From the NCBI RefSeq assembly GCF_009720385.1, contig NZ_ML769310.1, forward strand, positions 103,662 to 167,661: a stretch of DNA of 64,000 bases, in the 5' to 3' direction. The notes below the pieces were generated by a model. It searched no databases and was not told the origin of the DNA. It saw only the letters and a list, made by a program, of their open reading frames with translations. Positions 51,285-59,838 of the stretch are shown piece after piece. The translations under genes were made by a program, and so were the position numbers. How positions within the stretch are numbered: the first letter of the stretch is position 1; each line of letters opens with the position of its first letter. The DNA comes from Catellatospora vulcania (GTDB lineage Bacteria > Actinomycetota > Actinomycetes > Mycobacteriales > Micromonosporaceae).

Positions 51285-52876
51285 TCTTGAGATCCACCCT
51301 GGACACCGGCGGGGCCGCGTACGCGGGCAACCGCGGCGCGCTGCTGGAAAAACTCGCCGCGCTCGACACCGAGCACGCCAAGGCGCTGGGCGGGGGTGGG
51401 CCGAAGTACGTCAAGCGGCATCACGACCGGGGAAAGCTGCTGCCGCGCGAGCGCATCGAGCTGCTGGTCGACCGGGACTCGCCGCTGCTGGAGCTGTCGG
51501 CGCTGGCGGCGTACGGCACCGACTATCCGGTCGGGGCGAGTGTGGTCACCGCGATCGGGGTGGTCGAGAACACCGAATGCATGATCATCGCGAATGATCC
51601 GACGGTGCGTGGGGGCGCGTCCAATCCGTACACCCTGCGCAAGACCCTGCGGGCGATGGACATCGCCCGCCAGAACCGGCTGCCGCTGATCAACCTGGTC
51701 GAGTCCGGCGGCGCGGACCTGCAGAGCCAGAAGGACATCTTCATCCCCGGCGGGCGGCTGTTCCGCGACCTGACGCGCCTGTCCGCGGCGGGCATCCCGA
51801 CGGTGACGCTGGTCTTCGGCAACTCCACCGCCGGTGGGGCGTACGTGCCGGGCATGAGCGACCACGTCGTCATGATCAAAGAGCGGTCGCAGGTCTTCCT
51901 GGCCGGGCCGCCGCTGGTCAAGATGGCCACCGGTGAGGACGCCGACGAGGAGTCCCTCGGTGGCGCGGCCATGCATGCCCGCGTCTCCGGCCTGGCCGAC
52001 TACCTCGCCGACGACGAGGTGCAGGCCATCGGCATGGGCCGGCGCATCGTCGCTTCGCTGCGCTGGCGCAAGCTCGGCGCGGCCCCGTCGCCCCACCCCG
52101 ACGAGCCGGTGTTCGACGCCGAGGAGCTGCTCGGCATCGTCCCGCCGGACCTGCGCACCCCGTTCGACCCGCGGGAGGTGATCGCCCGGGTCGTCGACGG
52201 CTCCCGCTTCGAGGAGTTCAAGCCCGAGTACGGCGCGAGCCTGGCCACCGGCTGGGCCAGCGTGCACGGCTTCGCCGTCGGCATCCTCGCCAACGCGCGG
52301 GGCGTGCTGTTCAGCGCCGAGTCGCAGAAGGCGACCCAGTTCATCCAGCTCGCCAACCAGAGCCGCACGCCGCTGCTGTTCCTGCACAACACGACCGGCT
52401 ACATGGTCGGCAAGGACTACGAGCAGGGCGGCATCATCAAACACGGCGCGATGATGATCAACGCGGTGTCGAACAGCACCGTCCCGCACATCTCCGTGCT
52501 CATCGGGGCGTCCTACGGCGCGGGGCACTACGGCATGTGCGGGCGGGCGTACGATCCCCGGTTCCTGTTCGCTTGGCCGAGCGCCAAGTCCGCGGTCATG
52601 GGCGGCGCGCAGCTGGCCGGGGTGCTGTCGATCGTCGCGCGGCAGTCCGCGGCCGCCGCGGGCCGGCCCTATGACGAGGACGCCGACGTGGTCGTACGCA
52701 CCATGGTCGAGAACCAGATCGAGGCCGAGTCGCTGCCCATGGTCCTGTCCGGGCTCGGCTACGACGACGGCGTCATCGACCCCCGTGACACCCGCACCGT
52801 GCTCGGCATGTGCCTGTCCGCGGTCCAATCGGCACCCGACCCCGGCCCGGGTCCCTACGGCGTCTTCCGGATGTGA
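51281..52876 (+). CDS. Acyl-CoA carboxylase, carboxyltransferase (beta) subunit
   Basis: 531-residue biotin-dependent carboxyltransferase that transfers CO2 from carboxybiotin to an acyl-CoA. Crotonase-like halves with the oxyanion loops: VFGNSTAGGAYVPGMSDHVV (N-domain) and ISVLIGASYGAGHYGMCGRA (C-domain). The order and LPLINLVESGGADL resemble methylcrotonyl-/geranyl-CoA carboxylase beta subunits rather than propionyl-CoA carboxylase. GTG start overlaps the AtuA stop by 4 bases; the alpha subunit begins 4 bases after its stop. Geranyl-CoA type is inferred from the AtuA neighbour. Confidence 0.92.
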
Positions 52877-52880
52877 CGAG

Positions 52881-54935
52881 ATGATCTCCCGACTGCTGGT
52901 CGCCAACCGGGGCGAGATCGCCCGCCGCGTCTTCCGGACCTGCCGCGAACGCGGCATCACCACCGTCGCCGTGCACTCCGACGCCGACACCCGCGCCCTG
53001 CACACCACGGACGCAGACATCGCGGTACGCCTGCCCGGCGTCACCGCCGCCGACACCTACCTGCGCGCAGACCTCATCATCGAGGCAGCGCTCGCGGCCG
53101 GCGCGGACGCGGTGCACCCCGGCTACGGCTTCCTGTCCGAGAACGCAACCTTCGCCCAGGCGGTCATCGACGCCGGGCTGACCTGGGTCGGGCCGTCACC
53201 GGACGCCATCGACGCGATGGGTTCGAAGATCGCGTCGAAGAAGCTGATGGCCGCCGCGGGCGTGCCCGTGCTGCCCGAACTCGACCCGGCCACGGTCACC
53301 GAGGCCGACCTACCGGTGCTGATCAAGGCGTCCGCGGGCGGCGGCGGCCGGGGCATGCGCGTCGTGCAGACCCTGGCCGAGCTGCCCGACCAGGTCGAGG
53401 CCGCCCGTGCCGAGGCCGCGGCCGCGTTCGGTGACCCGACCGTGTTCTGCGAGCCGTACCTGGCCACCGGGCGGCACATCGAGGTCCAGGTCATGGCCGA
53501 CACGTACGGCACGATCTGGGCACTGGGCGAGCGCGAGTGCTCCATCCAGCGCCGCCACCAGAAGGTCGTCGAGGAGGCCCCGTCGCCGATGGTCGACCCG
53601 GCGATGCGCGACCGCCTGCACGCCGCGGCGACCGCCGCCGCGGCCGCGATCGCCTACCGCGGCGCGGGCACCGTCGAGTTCCTGGCCGCCGACGACGGCT
53701 CGTTCCACTTCCTGGAGATGAACACCCGCCTACAGGTCGAACACCCCGTCACCGAACTCGTCACCGGCCTCGACCTGGTCGCCCTCCAACTCGACATCGC
53801 CGAAGGCCACGCCCTACCCCTGACCCCACTCCCCGTCCACGGCCACGCCATCGAAGTCCGCCTCTACGCCGAGGACCCCGCCCACACCTGGCGCCCCCAA
53901 ACCGGCCCCCTGCACACCTTCACCCTCCCCGCCACCTCCGCCTTCGGCGTGCCCACGCCCGCACCGGTCGGCAGTTTCGGGGAAAGCGCAGGAATCGAAG
54001 GCGGCGTTCGCGCAGTTTCCCCGAAACTGCAGGGCGGCGGCGCGGTCGTGGTGCGGCTCGACAGCGGGTTTGCGGGTGGGGACGTCGTGACGGCGCATTA
54101 CGACCCGATGCTGGCGAAGGTGATCGTGTGGGCGCCGACGCGGGGGCAGGCCGCGCGGGCGCTCGCGGCGGCGCTGGCGCAGGCGCGCATCCATGGGCTG
54201 GTCACCAACCGGGATCTGCTGGTCAACGTGCTGCGGCACCCGGCGTTCCTCGCCGGGCGGATCAGTACCGCGTTCTTCGACCAGCACGGGCTGGACATGC
54301 TGGCCCGGCCACTGGCGGATGAGGACGCGCAGCGGCTGTCGGCGTACGCTGCCGCGCTGGCCGCCTCGGCCGCCGAGCGCGAGCGCGCGACCGTCGTGAC
54401 CGGACTGCCCGGCGGCTGGCGCAACGTCGCCTCCGCGCCGCAGACCCGTGCCTACCAGGCCCCGGCCGGGCGGATCGACGTCGGCTACCGGCGCACCCGG
54501 GACGGGGTGCGGATCGAGGACGACGCGGAACTGACCGTCGGCGAGGTCACCACGACCCGGGTGGAGCTGGGACGCGGCAACGTGCGGCACGCGTTCACCG
54601 TCGCGGCGTACCCCGATGTGGTCTGTGTCGACTCGGTGCTCGGGCCGGTCAGCCTGCGGCCGGTCGAGCGGTTCCCGGAGGCGGAGGTCCAGGTCGCCAG
54701 CGGGTCGCTGCTCGCGCCGCTGCCCGGGGCCGTCATCCGGGTCGCCGTCGCCGAGGGCGACCAGGTCACCGCCGGCCAGCCGCTGCTGTGGCTGGAGGCC
54801 ATGAAGATGCAGCACGAGATCACCGCCCCGACCGACGGCACCGTCACCAGCCTGCCTGTGGCCGTCGGCCACCAGGTCGAGGTCGGGGCTGTGCTCGCGG
54901 TCGTCACCCCCGCCGACCCGGAGGCCCACCCGTGA
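52881..54935 (+). CDS. Acyl-CoA carboxylase, biotin carboxylase/BCCP (alpha) subunit
   Basis: 684 residues. Biotin carboxylase domain 1-450 with RLLVANRGEIARRV, ATP-grasp loop KASAGGGGRGMRVV, EVQVMADTYG and the active-site MNTRLQVEHPVTE; the C-terminal biotinyl domain has the biotin attachment motif EAMKMQHE (about residue 640). Residues ~364-384 (SFGESAGIEGGVRAVSPKLQ) are an extra segment encoded by the palindromic element at 53971, in the loop just before VRLDSGFAGGDVV, where homologues continue directly. It is in frame and leaves the rest intact. ATP-dependent carboxylation partner of the preceding beta subunit; 3' end overlaps the dehydrogenase start by 4 bases. Confidence 0.92.
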   Translation: MISRLLVANRGEIARRVFRTCRERGITTVAVHSDADTRALHTTDADIAVRLPGVTAADTYLRADLIIEAALAAGADAVHPGYGFLSENATFAQAVIDAGLTWVGPSPDAIDAMGSKIASKKLMAAAGVPVLPELDPATVTEADLPVLIKASAGGGGRGMRVVQTLAELPDQVEAARAEAAAAFGDPTVFCEPYLATGRHIEVQVMADTYGTIWALGERECSIQRRHQKVVEEAPSPMVDPAMRDRLHAAATAAAAAIAYRGAGTVEFLAADDGSFHFLEMNTRLQVEHPVTELVTGLDLVALQLDIAEGHALPLTPLPVHGHAIEVRLYAEDPAHTWRPQTGPLHTFTLPATSAFGVPTPAPVGSFGESAGIEGGVRAVSPKLQGGGAVVVRLDSGFAGGDVVTAHYDPMLAKVIVWAPTRGQAARALAAALAQARIHGLVTNRDLLVNVLRHPAFLAGRISTAFFDQHGLDMLARPLADEDAQRLSAYAAALAASAAERERATVVTGLPGGWRNVASAPQTRAYQAPAGRIDVGYRRTRDGVRIEDDAELTVGEVTTTRVELGRGNVRHAFTVAAYPDVVCVDSVLGPVSLRPVERFPEAEVQVASGSLLAPLPGAVIRVAVAEGDQVTAGQPLLWLEAMKMQHEITAPTDGTVTSLPVAVGHQVEVGAVLAVVTPADPEAHP
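53971..54030. repeat. 60-base palindromic element inside the biotin carboxylase gene
   Basis: Perfect 15-base arms GCAGTTTCGGGGAAA and TTTCCCCGAAACTGC enclose 30 bases. Length is 60, exactly 20 codons, so the host reading frame is kept. The segment encodes sequence foreign to the protein family. It is thus probably a dispersed palindrome that inserted in a tolerated surface loop. Confidence 0.7.
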
Positions 54936-56086
54936 TCCTTGAGAGCGACGAGCGCCAGGCCCTGCGCCGCGCCGTGTCCGACCTGGCCGGCAAGTACGGC
55001 CACGACTACTACCTGCGCTGCACCCGGGCGGGGGAGAAGACCACCGAGCTGTGGCAGGAGGCCGGGCGCCTGGGCTACCTGGGCGTGCACGTGCCCGAGG
55101 AGTACGGCGGCGGAGGCGGCGGCATCGGCGACCTCGCCGCGGTGTGCGAGGAACTGGGGGCGGCCGGCTGCCCGCTGCTGATGATGGTCGTCTCCCCGGC
55201 CATCTGCGCCACCGTGATCTCCCGCTTCGGCACCGGCGAGCAGAAGCGGCGCTGGCTGCCGGGCCTGGCCGACGGGACGAAGATCTTCGCGTTCGCGATC
55301 ACCGAACCCGACGCCGGATCGAACTCGCACAAGCTCACCACCACCGCGACCCGTGACGGCGACGGCTGGCTGCTGTCCGGCCGCAAGACCTACATCTCCG
55401 GCATCGACGAGGCCGAAGCGGTCCTGGTGGTCGGCCGGACCGCCGACGAGCGCACGGGGCGGCTCAAGCCCGTGCTGTTCGTGGTGCCGACGGACGCGCC
55501 CGGGTTCACCGCGCAGCACATCCCGACCGAGCTGGTCGCGCCGGAGAAGCAGTACAACCTGTTCCTCGACGAGGTGCGGCTGCCCGACGACGCGCTGGTC
55601 GGCAGTGCCGACGCGGGCCTGCTCCAGCTGTTCGCCGGGCTCAACCCGGAGCGCATCATGGCGTCGGCGTTCGCCCTCGGCATGGCGCGGTACGCGCTGG
55701 CGCGGGCGGTCGAGTACGCCAAGACCCGCACCGTGTGGGGTCCGCCGATCGGCGCGCACCAGGCGATCAGCCACCCGCTGGCGGCCTGCCACATAGAGGT
55801 CGAGCTGGCCCGGCTGATGACCCGCGAGGCTGCCCACCTCTACGACAGCGGCGACGACCAGGCCGCGGGCGAGGCGGCGAACATGGCCAAGTACGCGGCG
55901 GGGGAGGCCACCGTGAAGACGGTCGACCAGGCCATCCAGACCCACGGCGGCAACGGGCTGGCCACCGAGTACGGGCTGGCCACGCTGCTCGTCGCGTCCC
56001 GGCTGGGCCGGATCGCCCCGGTCAGCCGGGAGATGATCCTCAACTTCGTCGCCCAGCACAGCCTGGGCCTGCCCAGGTCCTACTGA
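54932..56086 (+). CDS. Acyl-CoA dehydrogenase
   Basis: 384-residue FAD-dependent acyl-CoA dehydrogenase. FAD/substrate loops FAFAITEPDAGSNSHKLTT and LSGRKTYISGIDEAEAVLVV; the C-terminal helical domain has RTVWGPPIGAHQAISHPLA and IQTHGGNGLATEYGL. The catalytic base is expected in the helix near the C-terminus (THGGNGLATEYGL). GTG 54932 overlaps the carboxylase stop (GTGA). Role: alpha,beta-unsaturation of the branched acyl-CoA before carboxylation, as AtuD or citronellyl-CoA dehydrogenase does in the Atu route. That comparison is by gene context. Confidence 0.9.
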   Translation: MILESDERQALRRAVSDLAGKYGHDYYLRCTRAGEKTTELWQEAGRLGYLGVHVPEEYGGGGGGIGDLAAVCEELGAAGCPLLMMVVSPAICATVISRFGTGEQKRRWLPGLADGTKIFAFAITEPDAGSNSHKLTTTATRDGDGWLLSGRKTYISGIDEAEAVLVVGRTADERTGRLKPVLFVVPTDAPGFTAQHIPTELVAPEKQYNLFLDEVRLPDDALVGSADAGLLQLFAGLNPERIMASAFALGMARYALARAVEYAKTRTVWGPPIGAHQAISHPLAACHIEVELARLMTREAAHLYDSGDDQAAGEAANMAKYAAGEATVKTVDQAIQTHGGNGLATEYGLATLLVASRLGRIAPVSREMILNFVAQHSLGLPRSY

Positions 56087-56093
56087 GCCCGGG

Positions 56094-56099
56094 TAGCGT
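56094..56099 (+). promoter_or_regulatory. Leaderless -10 element TAGCGT
   Basis: Ends 7 bases before GTG 56107 and lets the TetR gene be transcribed apart from the operon it follows. Confidence 0.45.
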
Positions 56100-56106
56100 G
56101 ATCGCC

Positions 56107-56718
56107 GTGCCGACCGCCCCCGTACGTGAACCGCGCCAGGACCGCAGCCGAGCCACCCGTCAACGGCTGCTGGAGGCCTCGGTGCGGTGCATGGCCGAAC
56201 TGGGGTGGTCGGGCACGACGGTCGCCGTCGTCGCTGAACGCGCCGGGGTCTCCCGCGGCGCGGCCCAGCACCACTTCCCGACCCGGGAAGACCTGGTCAC
56301 CGGGCTGATCGAGTACATGACCGAGGTGCGCGCCGCCGAGATCGAGACGGCCGTCGCGGGCCTGCGCAGCGGCCCCCGGCGCACCGAGCAGGTGCTCGTC
56401 GTGCTGGTGGGCCTCTACCGCGGGCCGCTGTTCCGGGCCGCGCTGCACGTGTGGACCGCGGCGGCGGTCGACGAGTCCCTGCGGGCCCAGGTGCGCCCGC
56501 TGGAGGCGGCGCTCGGGCGCACCGCGCACGGCATGGCGGTCGAGCTGCTGCGCGTCGACGAGCAGACCCCGGGCGCGCGGGAGACCGTGCAGGCGACCCT
56601 CGACCTGGCGCGCGGGCTCGGCCTGGGTGAGCTGCTGCACGACGACACGGCCCGCCGGGCCCGGGTGCTGCGCCAGTGGGCCGCCACCCTCGACGCCGTC
56701 CTGCCGCCGACCTCCTGA
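56107..56718 (+). CDS. TetR-family regulator of the carboxylase operon
   Basis: 203 residues from GTG 56107 (GTG 56098 is in frame). Helix-turn-helix: RSRATRQRLLEASVRCMAEL, then VAVVAERAGVSRGAAQHHFPTREDLV; the C-terminal domain has VGLYRGPLFRAALHVWTAAA. It lies last in the carboxylase cluster, 20 bases after the dehydrogenase stop, with its own -10. The candidate operator is the TCAAGC-AC-GCTTGA palindrome at the head of the operon (48662). Ligand likely an acyl-CoA, by analogy with other TetR controllers of such clusters. Confidence 0.85.
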   Translation: MPTAPVREPRQDRSRATRQRLLEASVRCMAELGWSGTTVAVVAERAGVSRGAAQHHFPTREDLVTGLIEYMTEVRAAEIETAVAGLRSGPRRTEQVLVVLVGLYRGPLFRAALHVWTAAAVDESLRAQVRPLEAALGRTAHGMAVELLRVDEQTPGARETVQATLDLARGLGLGELLHDDTARRARVLRQWAATLDAVLPPTS

Positions 56719-56860
56719 CCAGGTCCCACCGGAACCGTCCAGCCGTACGTGCGGACGCGATGATCGGCGGCTGGAGCTGTCCGTTCCGCCGCACGTCGTT
56801 CGCGGTTCCCGCACGTCCAGGACGCTAAGCTCGGCGGCTCCTGGCGTCCAAGGAGGACAC

Positions 56861-57271
56861 ATGGCTCCCACGAACCATCAGAAACACCAGGCCGGTCGGC
56901 ATCTCGCGGTGGGGCACGCGCTGCTGCGCGGCTACTCTGCGGAGATCGTGGGCCCGCACCGTTACGTGAAAGTCAACGACCTGCCCGCCGTGGTGATGCT
57001 CGCCGGGATGGGCGCCTGGCAGATCGCGGACGTCGACGACTTCACCAGTTCGCACCAGGAGCGCTACATCCTCGTCGATGTCACCGACGAGACGGTCGAG
57101 CTGTATCTCGTACCCGGCGACGAATTGCGCAAGGGCGTACGAGAGCGGCACGAGTCGTTCCTCGTCCGCGTCGGAGGCACCCGGCCACGCAACCCGGAGA
57201 GCCGGCACGCCGCGATCGAACCGGCCCACGTCGCGCAGTGGCGCGACCAGTGGTCGCTGTTCGACCAGTGA
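56861..57271 (+). CDS. Unknown protein, possible inactive PD-(D/E)XK-like fold
   Basis: 136 residues, unrecognised. The pattern (HQAGRHLAVGHALLRGYSAEIV helix-strand, HRYVKVN, then GAWQIADVDDF, RYILVDVTDETVELYLVPGDE and RERHESFLVRVGG) recalls small PD-(D/E)XK-fold proteins, where strand-strand-helix carries D and ExK. Here the expected E-x-K position reads VVMLA, so it would be catalytically dead, or the fold guess is wrong. AGGAGGA precedes ATG 56861, and TAAGCT (56826) is a likely -10. First of three co-directional genes with lower GC than their neighbours. Confidence 0.6.
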   Translation: MAPTNHQKHQAGRHLAVGHALLRGYSAEIVGPHRYVKVNDLPAVVMLAGMGAWQIADVDDFTSSHQERYILVDVTDETVELYLVPGDELRKGVRERHESFLVRVGGTRPRNPESRHAAIEPAHVAQWRDQWSLFDQ

Positions 57272-57299
57272 CCGCCACCCCCACTGGCAGGAGAGGCCT

Positions 57300-57698
57300 G
57301 TGACCGAGGACGAATACGCAGAGCTGCTTCAGTACACCCGTGGCGTGGTGATGGAGTCGCGCCGCGGCGACCTGGACGAACTTCTGACAGGCGCGGCCCG
57401 CCGGATCGAGATGCCGACGGCGCGACGACAGCTGTTGCGCTACCTGCATGGCCTGCGAGATGAGATGCGCCTTGGCAGTGACGAAACCGCCCGTCGCACC
57501 ATGCGCCGTCTTGCGCACGTCCGCACCGAGTCGGGGGGAGCGGTGAACGGCATCGTTCTCGACGTGATGCCTGCTGACCAGAGCGTCTATGGGGCGGCGA
57601 CGATCGACCTGATGGGTTCACCGGAACTGGACACCGCTGTGCAGGAGCTGGATGAATTGATCGCCATGCTGGGTGAAGGCGAGGAACCGTGGGGCTGA
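57300..57698 (+). CDS. Unknown helical protein, middle gene of the cassette
   Basis: 132 residues without a recognised family. The N-terminal 80 residues are helical and charged (MTEDEYAELLQYTRGVVMES, ARRQLLRYLHGLRDEMRLGS); the rest is short strands and an acidic tail (DTAVQELDELIAMLGEGEE). No membrane segment or catalytic motif. GTG start with AGGAGAGG 7 bases upstream. Its 3' end overlaps the nuclease-like gene by 10 bases, so the two proteins are probably made together, for example as partner, inhibitor or specificity subunit. Reduced GC content points to transfer. Confidence 0.6.
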   Translation: MTEDEYAELLQYTRGVVMESRRGDLDELLTGAARRIEMPTARRQLLRYLHGLRDEMRLGSDETARRTMRRLAHVRTESGGAVNGIVLDVMPADQSVYGAATIDLMGSPELDTAVQELDELIAMLGEGEEPWG

Positions 57699-58363
57699 CA
57701 GTTGCGGAAGCCAAGAAGCGGATCGACGACATCATGGCTCGCTACCAGGCGGTTTCTACCGGTTCTACGCGCGGGCTGACCCTCAGCCTGTCGCCGGGCA
57801 AGCTCTACGAGGCGTGGGTGCTCAGCACGATCCTGGAAAGGTTGCGTACCGACGAAGGCTACGACGTCGTCCTCATCGGCTCGGACAAAGTTCGGCTGCG
57901 ATCCTCCGGTGGTCCTGTCGACCGCTCTTTCGCGCACTTCGAACTGCGTCGGGGTGGCGTGGCGTTGCTGGAGGTCTGGACCGACATCGAGTTTCTGTCC
58001 TTCAGCCACCAGCAGCGTGGCGCGCGTATGCCACCGCAGCGTGGCGACCGCCATGAGCTCGACATCGTGATTCTTCCCGCCGGGACGGCAGCGGGTTATC
58101 CGCCCCACGATGTGATCAAGATGGCGGTGGAGTGTAAGAACACCGCCTTCGAGAAGCACATGGCCCGTGCGGCCCTCGGCGTACGGCGGGAACTCAGTCT
58201 CCTGAGGCCATCGCAGCAGACGGCGTTCTCCACTTGGCCACGCAGTGTCGTTCCGGCTGAGCCGGCGTCGGTCTTCTCCGTCTACTCGACGGACGGCACA
58301 GTCACCGAGTACGACCAGGCTGGGCAGATTTTCGGTGTCGACTTCATCCACGAGCCCATGTGA
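57689..58363 (+). CDS. Probable PD-(D/E)XK nuclease-fold protein
   Basis: 224 residues. A restriction-endonuclease-like core is visible: E41 in the helix GKLYEAWVLSTILERL, D125 in HELDIVILP and E148-x-K150 in VIKMAVECKNTAF, with hydrophobic strands around each, in the order and spacing of PD-(D/E)XK enzymes. The N-terminal 30 residues are a basic helix. No methyltransferase or helicase adjoins, so it is not an ordinary restriction system. Hand count gives 62% GC at 57721-57780 and 57841-57900, against 75% at 52021-52080. Its start lies inside the preceding gene (10-base overlap). Function as a DNA-cutting defence effector is inference. Confidence 0.65.
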   Translation: MGLTVAEAKKRIDDIMARYQAVSTGSTRGLTLSLSPGKLYEAWVLSTILERLRTDEGYDVVLIGSDKVRLRSSGGPVDRSFAHFELRRGGVALLEVWTDIEFLSFSHQQRGARMPPQRGDRHELDIVILPAGTAAGYPPHDVIKMAVECKNTAFEKHMARAALGVRRELSLLRPSQQTAFSTWPRSVVPAEPASVFSVYSTDGTVTEYDQAGQIFGVDFIHEPM

Positions 58364-58523
58364 GGTGCCAGAACCGTCGGCTGTCGTCAGCAGACGGGCT
58401 TCTGCCGGGTCACTTGCGCCGTTGACCTCACTTCCCGGACGGTGTGCTGGCGGCTGACCGCCGGCAGCCACGATCGTGGCCGGCGCACACAGCTGACGTC
58501 ATGGACGGAAGCAGCGGGAACAT

Positions 58524-58555
58524 CGGGCCGGCCGCGCGGTGACACGGCCGGCCCG
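58524..58555. terminator. Hairpin after the PLD-like gene
   Basis: 11-base perfect arms CGGGCCGGCCG and CGGCCGGCCCG with a 10-base loop; 7 bases beyond the stop of the minus-strand PLD-like gene and downstream of the plus-strand cassette. Confidence 0.6.
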
Positions 58556-58561
58556 GCCGGC

Positions 58562-59791
58562 TCAACGGCAGGGGTAGTTGGACTTCGTGCAGGTGACGCC
58601 GGTGTTGTAGGCCTCGTTGAAGTGCGTGTAGTAGGCGTCGTAGAGCGGGTGGGCCGTGCCGGTCTCCGGGCCCATCTTGACGAAGATCTCGTCGTTCTCG
58701 CTGAGGGCGTCCTGGGTCCAGTTCTGCGAGCCCGTGTAGACGCGGTACTGGTACGTGCCGCCGTAGCTGCCGTACGCCAGGAAGAACTTGTTGTGGATGT
58801 CGTCCTTGCGCCGGATGGCGACCCCGGCGGTGAGCAGGTCGTTGTAGACGGACTGGGTCATGGCGATGCCGCCTGCCGAGTCGGTGCCGACGGCCATCCA
58901 GACGTTGCAGCCGCCGGCCTTGTACGACTTCACCACGTCGACGACCTTGGGCCGTCCGCTGGTGACCGAGGCCATGCCGACGCGCAGCCGGCAGTTGGCG
59001 TTGGGGGTGAGGTCGTTGAGCCGGGTCGCGATGGTGTCGGTCTGGCCCTCGCCCTCCGGTGAGGCGTACGCGTCGGCGGCGGTCGCCTGGTAGTAGCCGC
59101 GCCCGGAGGCCGAGTCGTAGTAGTCGTCGCCGGAGTAGTGCCGCCGGTTCCACATGTCGGAGAAGTTGGCGTTGAGCCCGTTCATCAGCGCCGCGTCGCC
59201 GTACACGGTGATGGTGTTGTTGAAGGCGTCGGTGCCGGTGGCGTAGGTGAGGTTGGCCGAGCCGAACCAGCTCACGTTGCTGCGCGCGGTGCCGTTCGGG
59301 TCCTTGGTGGCGGTGAAGGTGAACATCTTGGTGTGCATGTCGCCGTCGGCGCTGGTGCTGATGCATCCGTTGCCGCCGCTGGAGTTGGTGCAGAACTTGT
59401 CGTTGGTGAGCTGGCGCACGGTGGCGACGGCGGGGTCGGTCGAGGGCGCGTTCTTGCCGTCGACGACGACCCAGACGGCCACCCCGCGCTGCTGCGCCCG
59501 CAGCAGGGCGTCGGCGACGGAGTCGATGCTCAGCGAGTGGATCGTGCCGCGGACGGTGGACCCGGCCGGTGCGGCGTCGATGAGCCGTTGCAGCTCGTTG
59601 ATGATGGTGTAGTCGCGGCCCGCGGTCGGGTTGGTGAAGTGGGCCCAGACCGGGTAGCCGCCGATGGTGGCGGACGCGCTGTGCAGCGCCGCTGCGGCCG
59701 GCGACGCGGTGAGCAGGGTCGCCGCCGTGGCGAGCGCGACCACGGCGGCGAGCGCGCGCCGTGGACCGCCGAGGGATGAGAAAAGCTTCAT
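58562..59791 (-). CDS. Secreted phospholipase D-like protein
   Basis: 409-residue exported protein. Signal peptide MKLFSSLGGPRRALAAVVAL...AAA (cleavage near residue 35). Two HKD repeats: MHTKMFTFTATKDPNGTARS with WFGSANLT, and IHNKFFLAYG with YTGSQNWT. Both keep H-x-K and the GS(x)N serine/asparagine, though the Asp six residues after the Lys is displaced. Such secreted members cleave phospholipids, or are nucleases of the same superfamily. Cysteines near the ends (CTKSNYPCR) suggest disulphides. It stands downstream of a membrane-protein gene by about 50 bases. Confidence 0.87.
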   Translation of the reverse strand: MKLFSSLGGPRRALAAVVALATAATLLTASPAAAALHSASATIGGYPVWAHFTNPTAGRDYTIINELQRLIDAAPAGSTVRGTIHSLSIDSVADALLRAQQRGVAVWVVVDGKNAPSTDPAVATVRQLTNDKFCTNSSGGNGCISTSADGDMHTKMFTFTATKDPNGTARSNVSWFGSANLTYATGTDAFNNTITVYGDAALMNGLNANFSDMWNRRHYSGDDYYDSASGRGYYQATAADAYASPEGEGQTDTIATRLNDLTPNANCRLRVGMASVTSGRPKVVDVVKSYKAGGCNVWMAVGTDSAGGIAMTQSVYNDLLTAGVAIRRKDDIHNKFFLAYGSYGGTYQYRVYTGSQNWTQDALSENDEIFVKMGPETGTAHPLYDAYYTHFNEAYNTGVTCTKSNYPCR

Positions 59792-59838
59792 GAATGTAGA
59801 TGTTGTGAAAGAAAGTTGCGGGAGTCAAACGGTCCGGA

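Noticed and set aside
57300..57698. Reading the middle gene of the 56.9-58.4 kb cassette as an antitoxin
   Set aside because: It has no DNA-binding domain or known antitoxin motif; gene order alone does not justify a toxin-antitoxin label.
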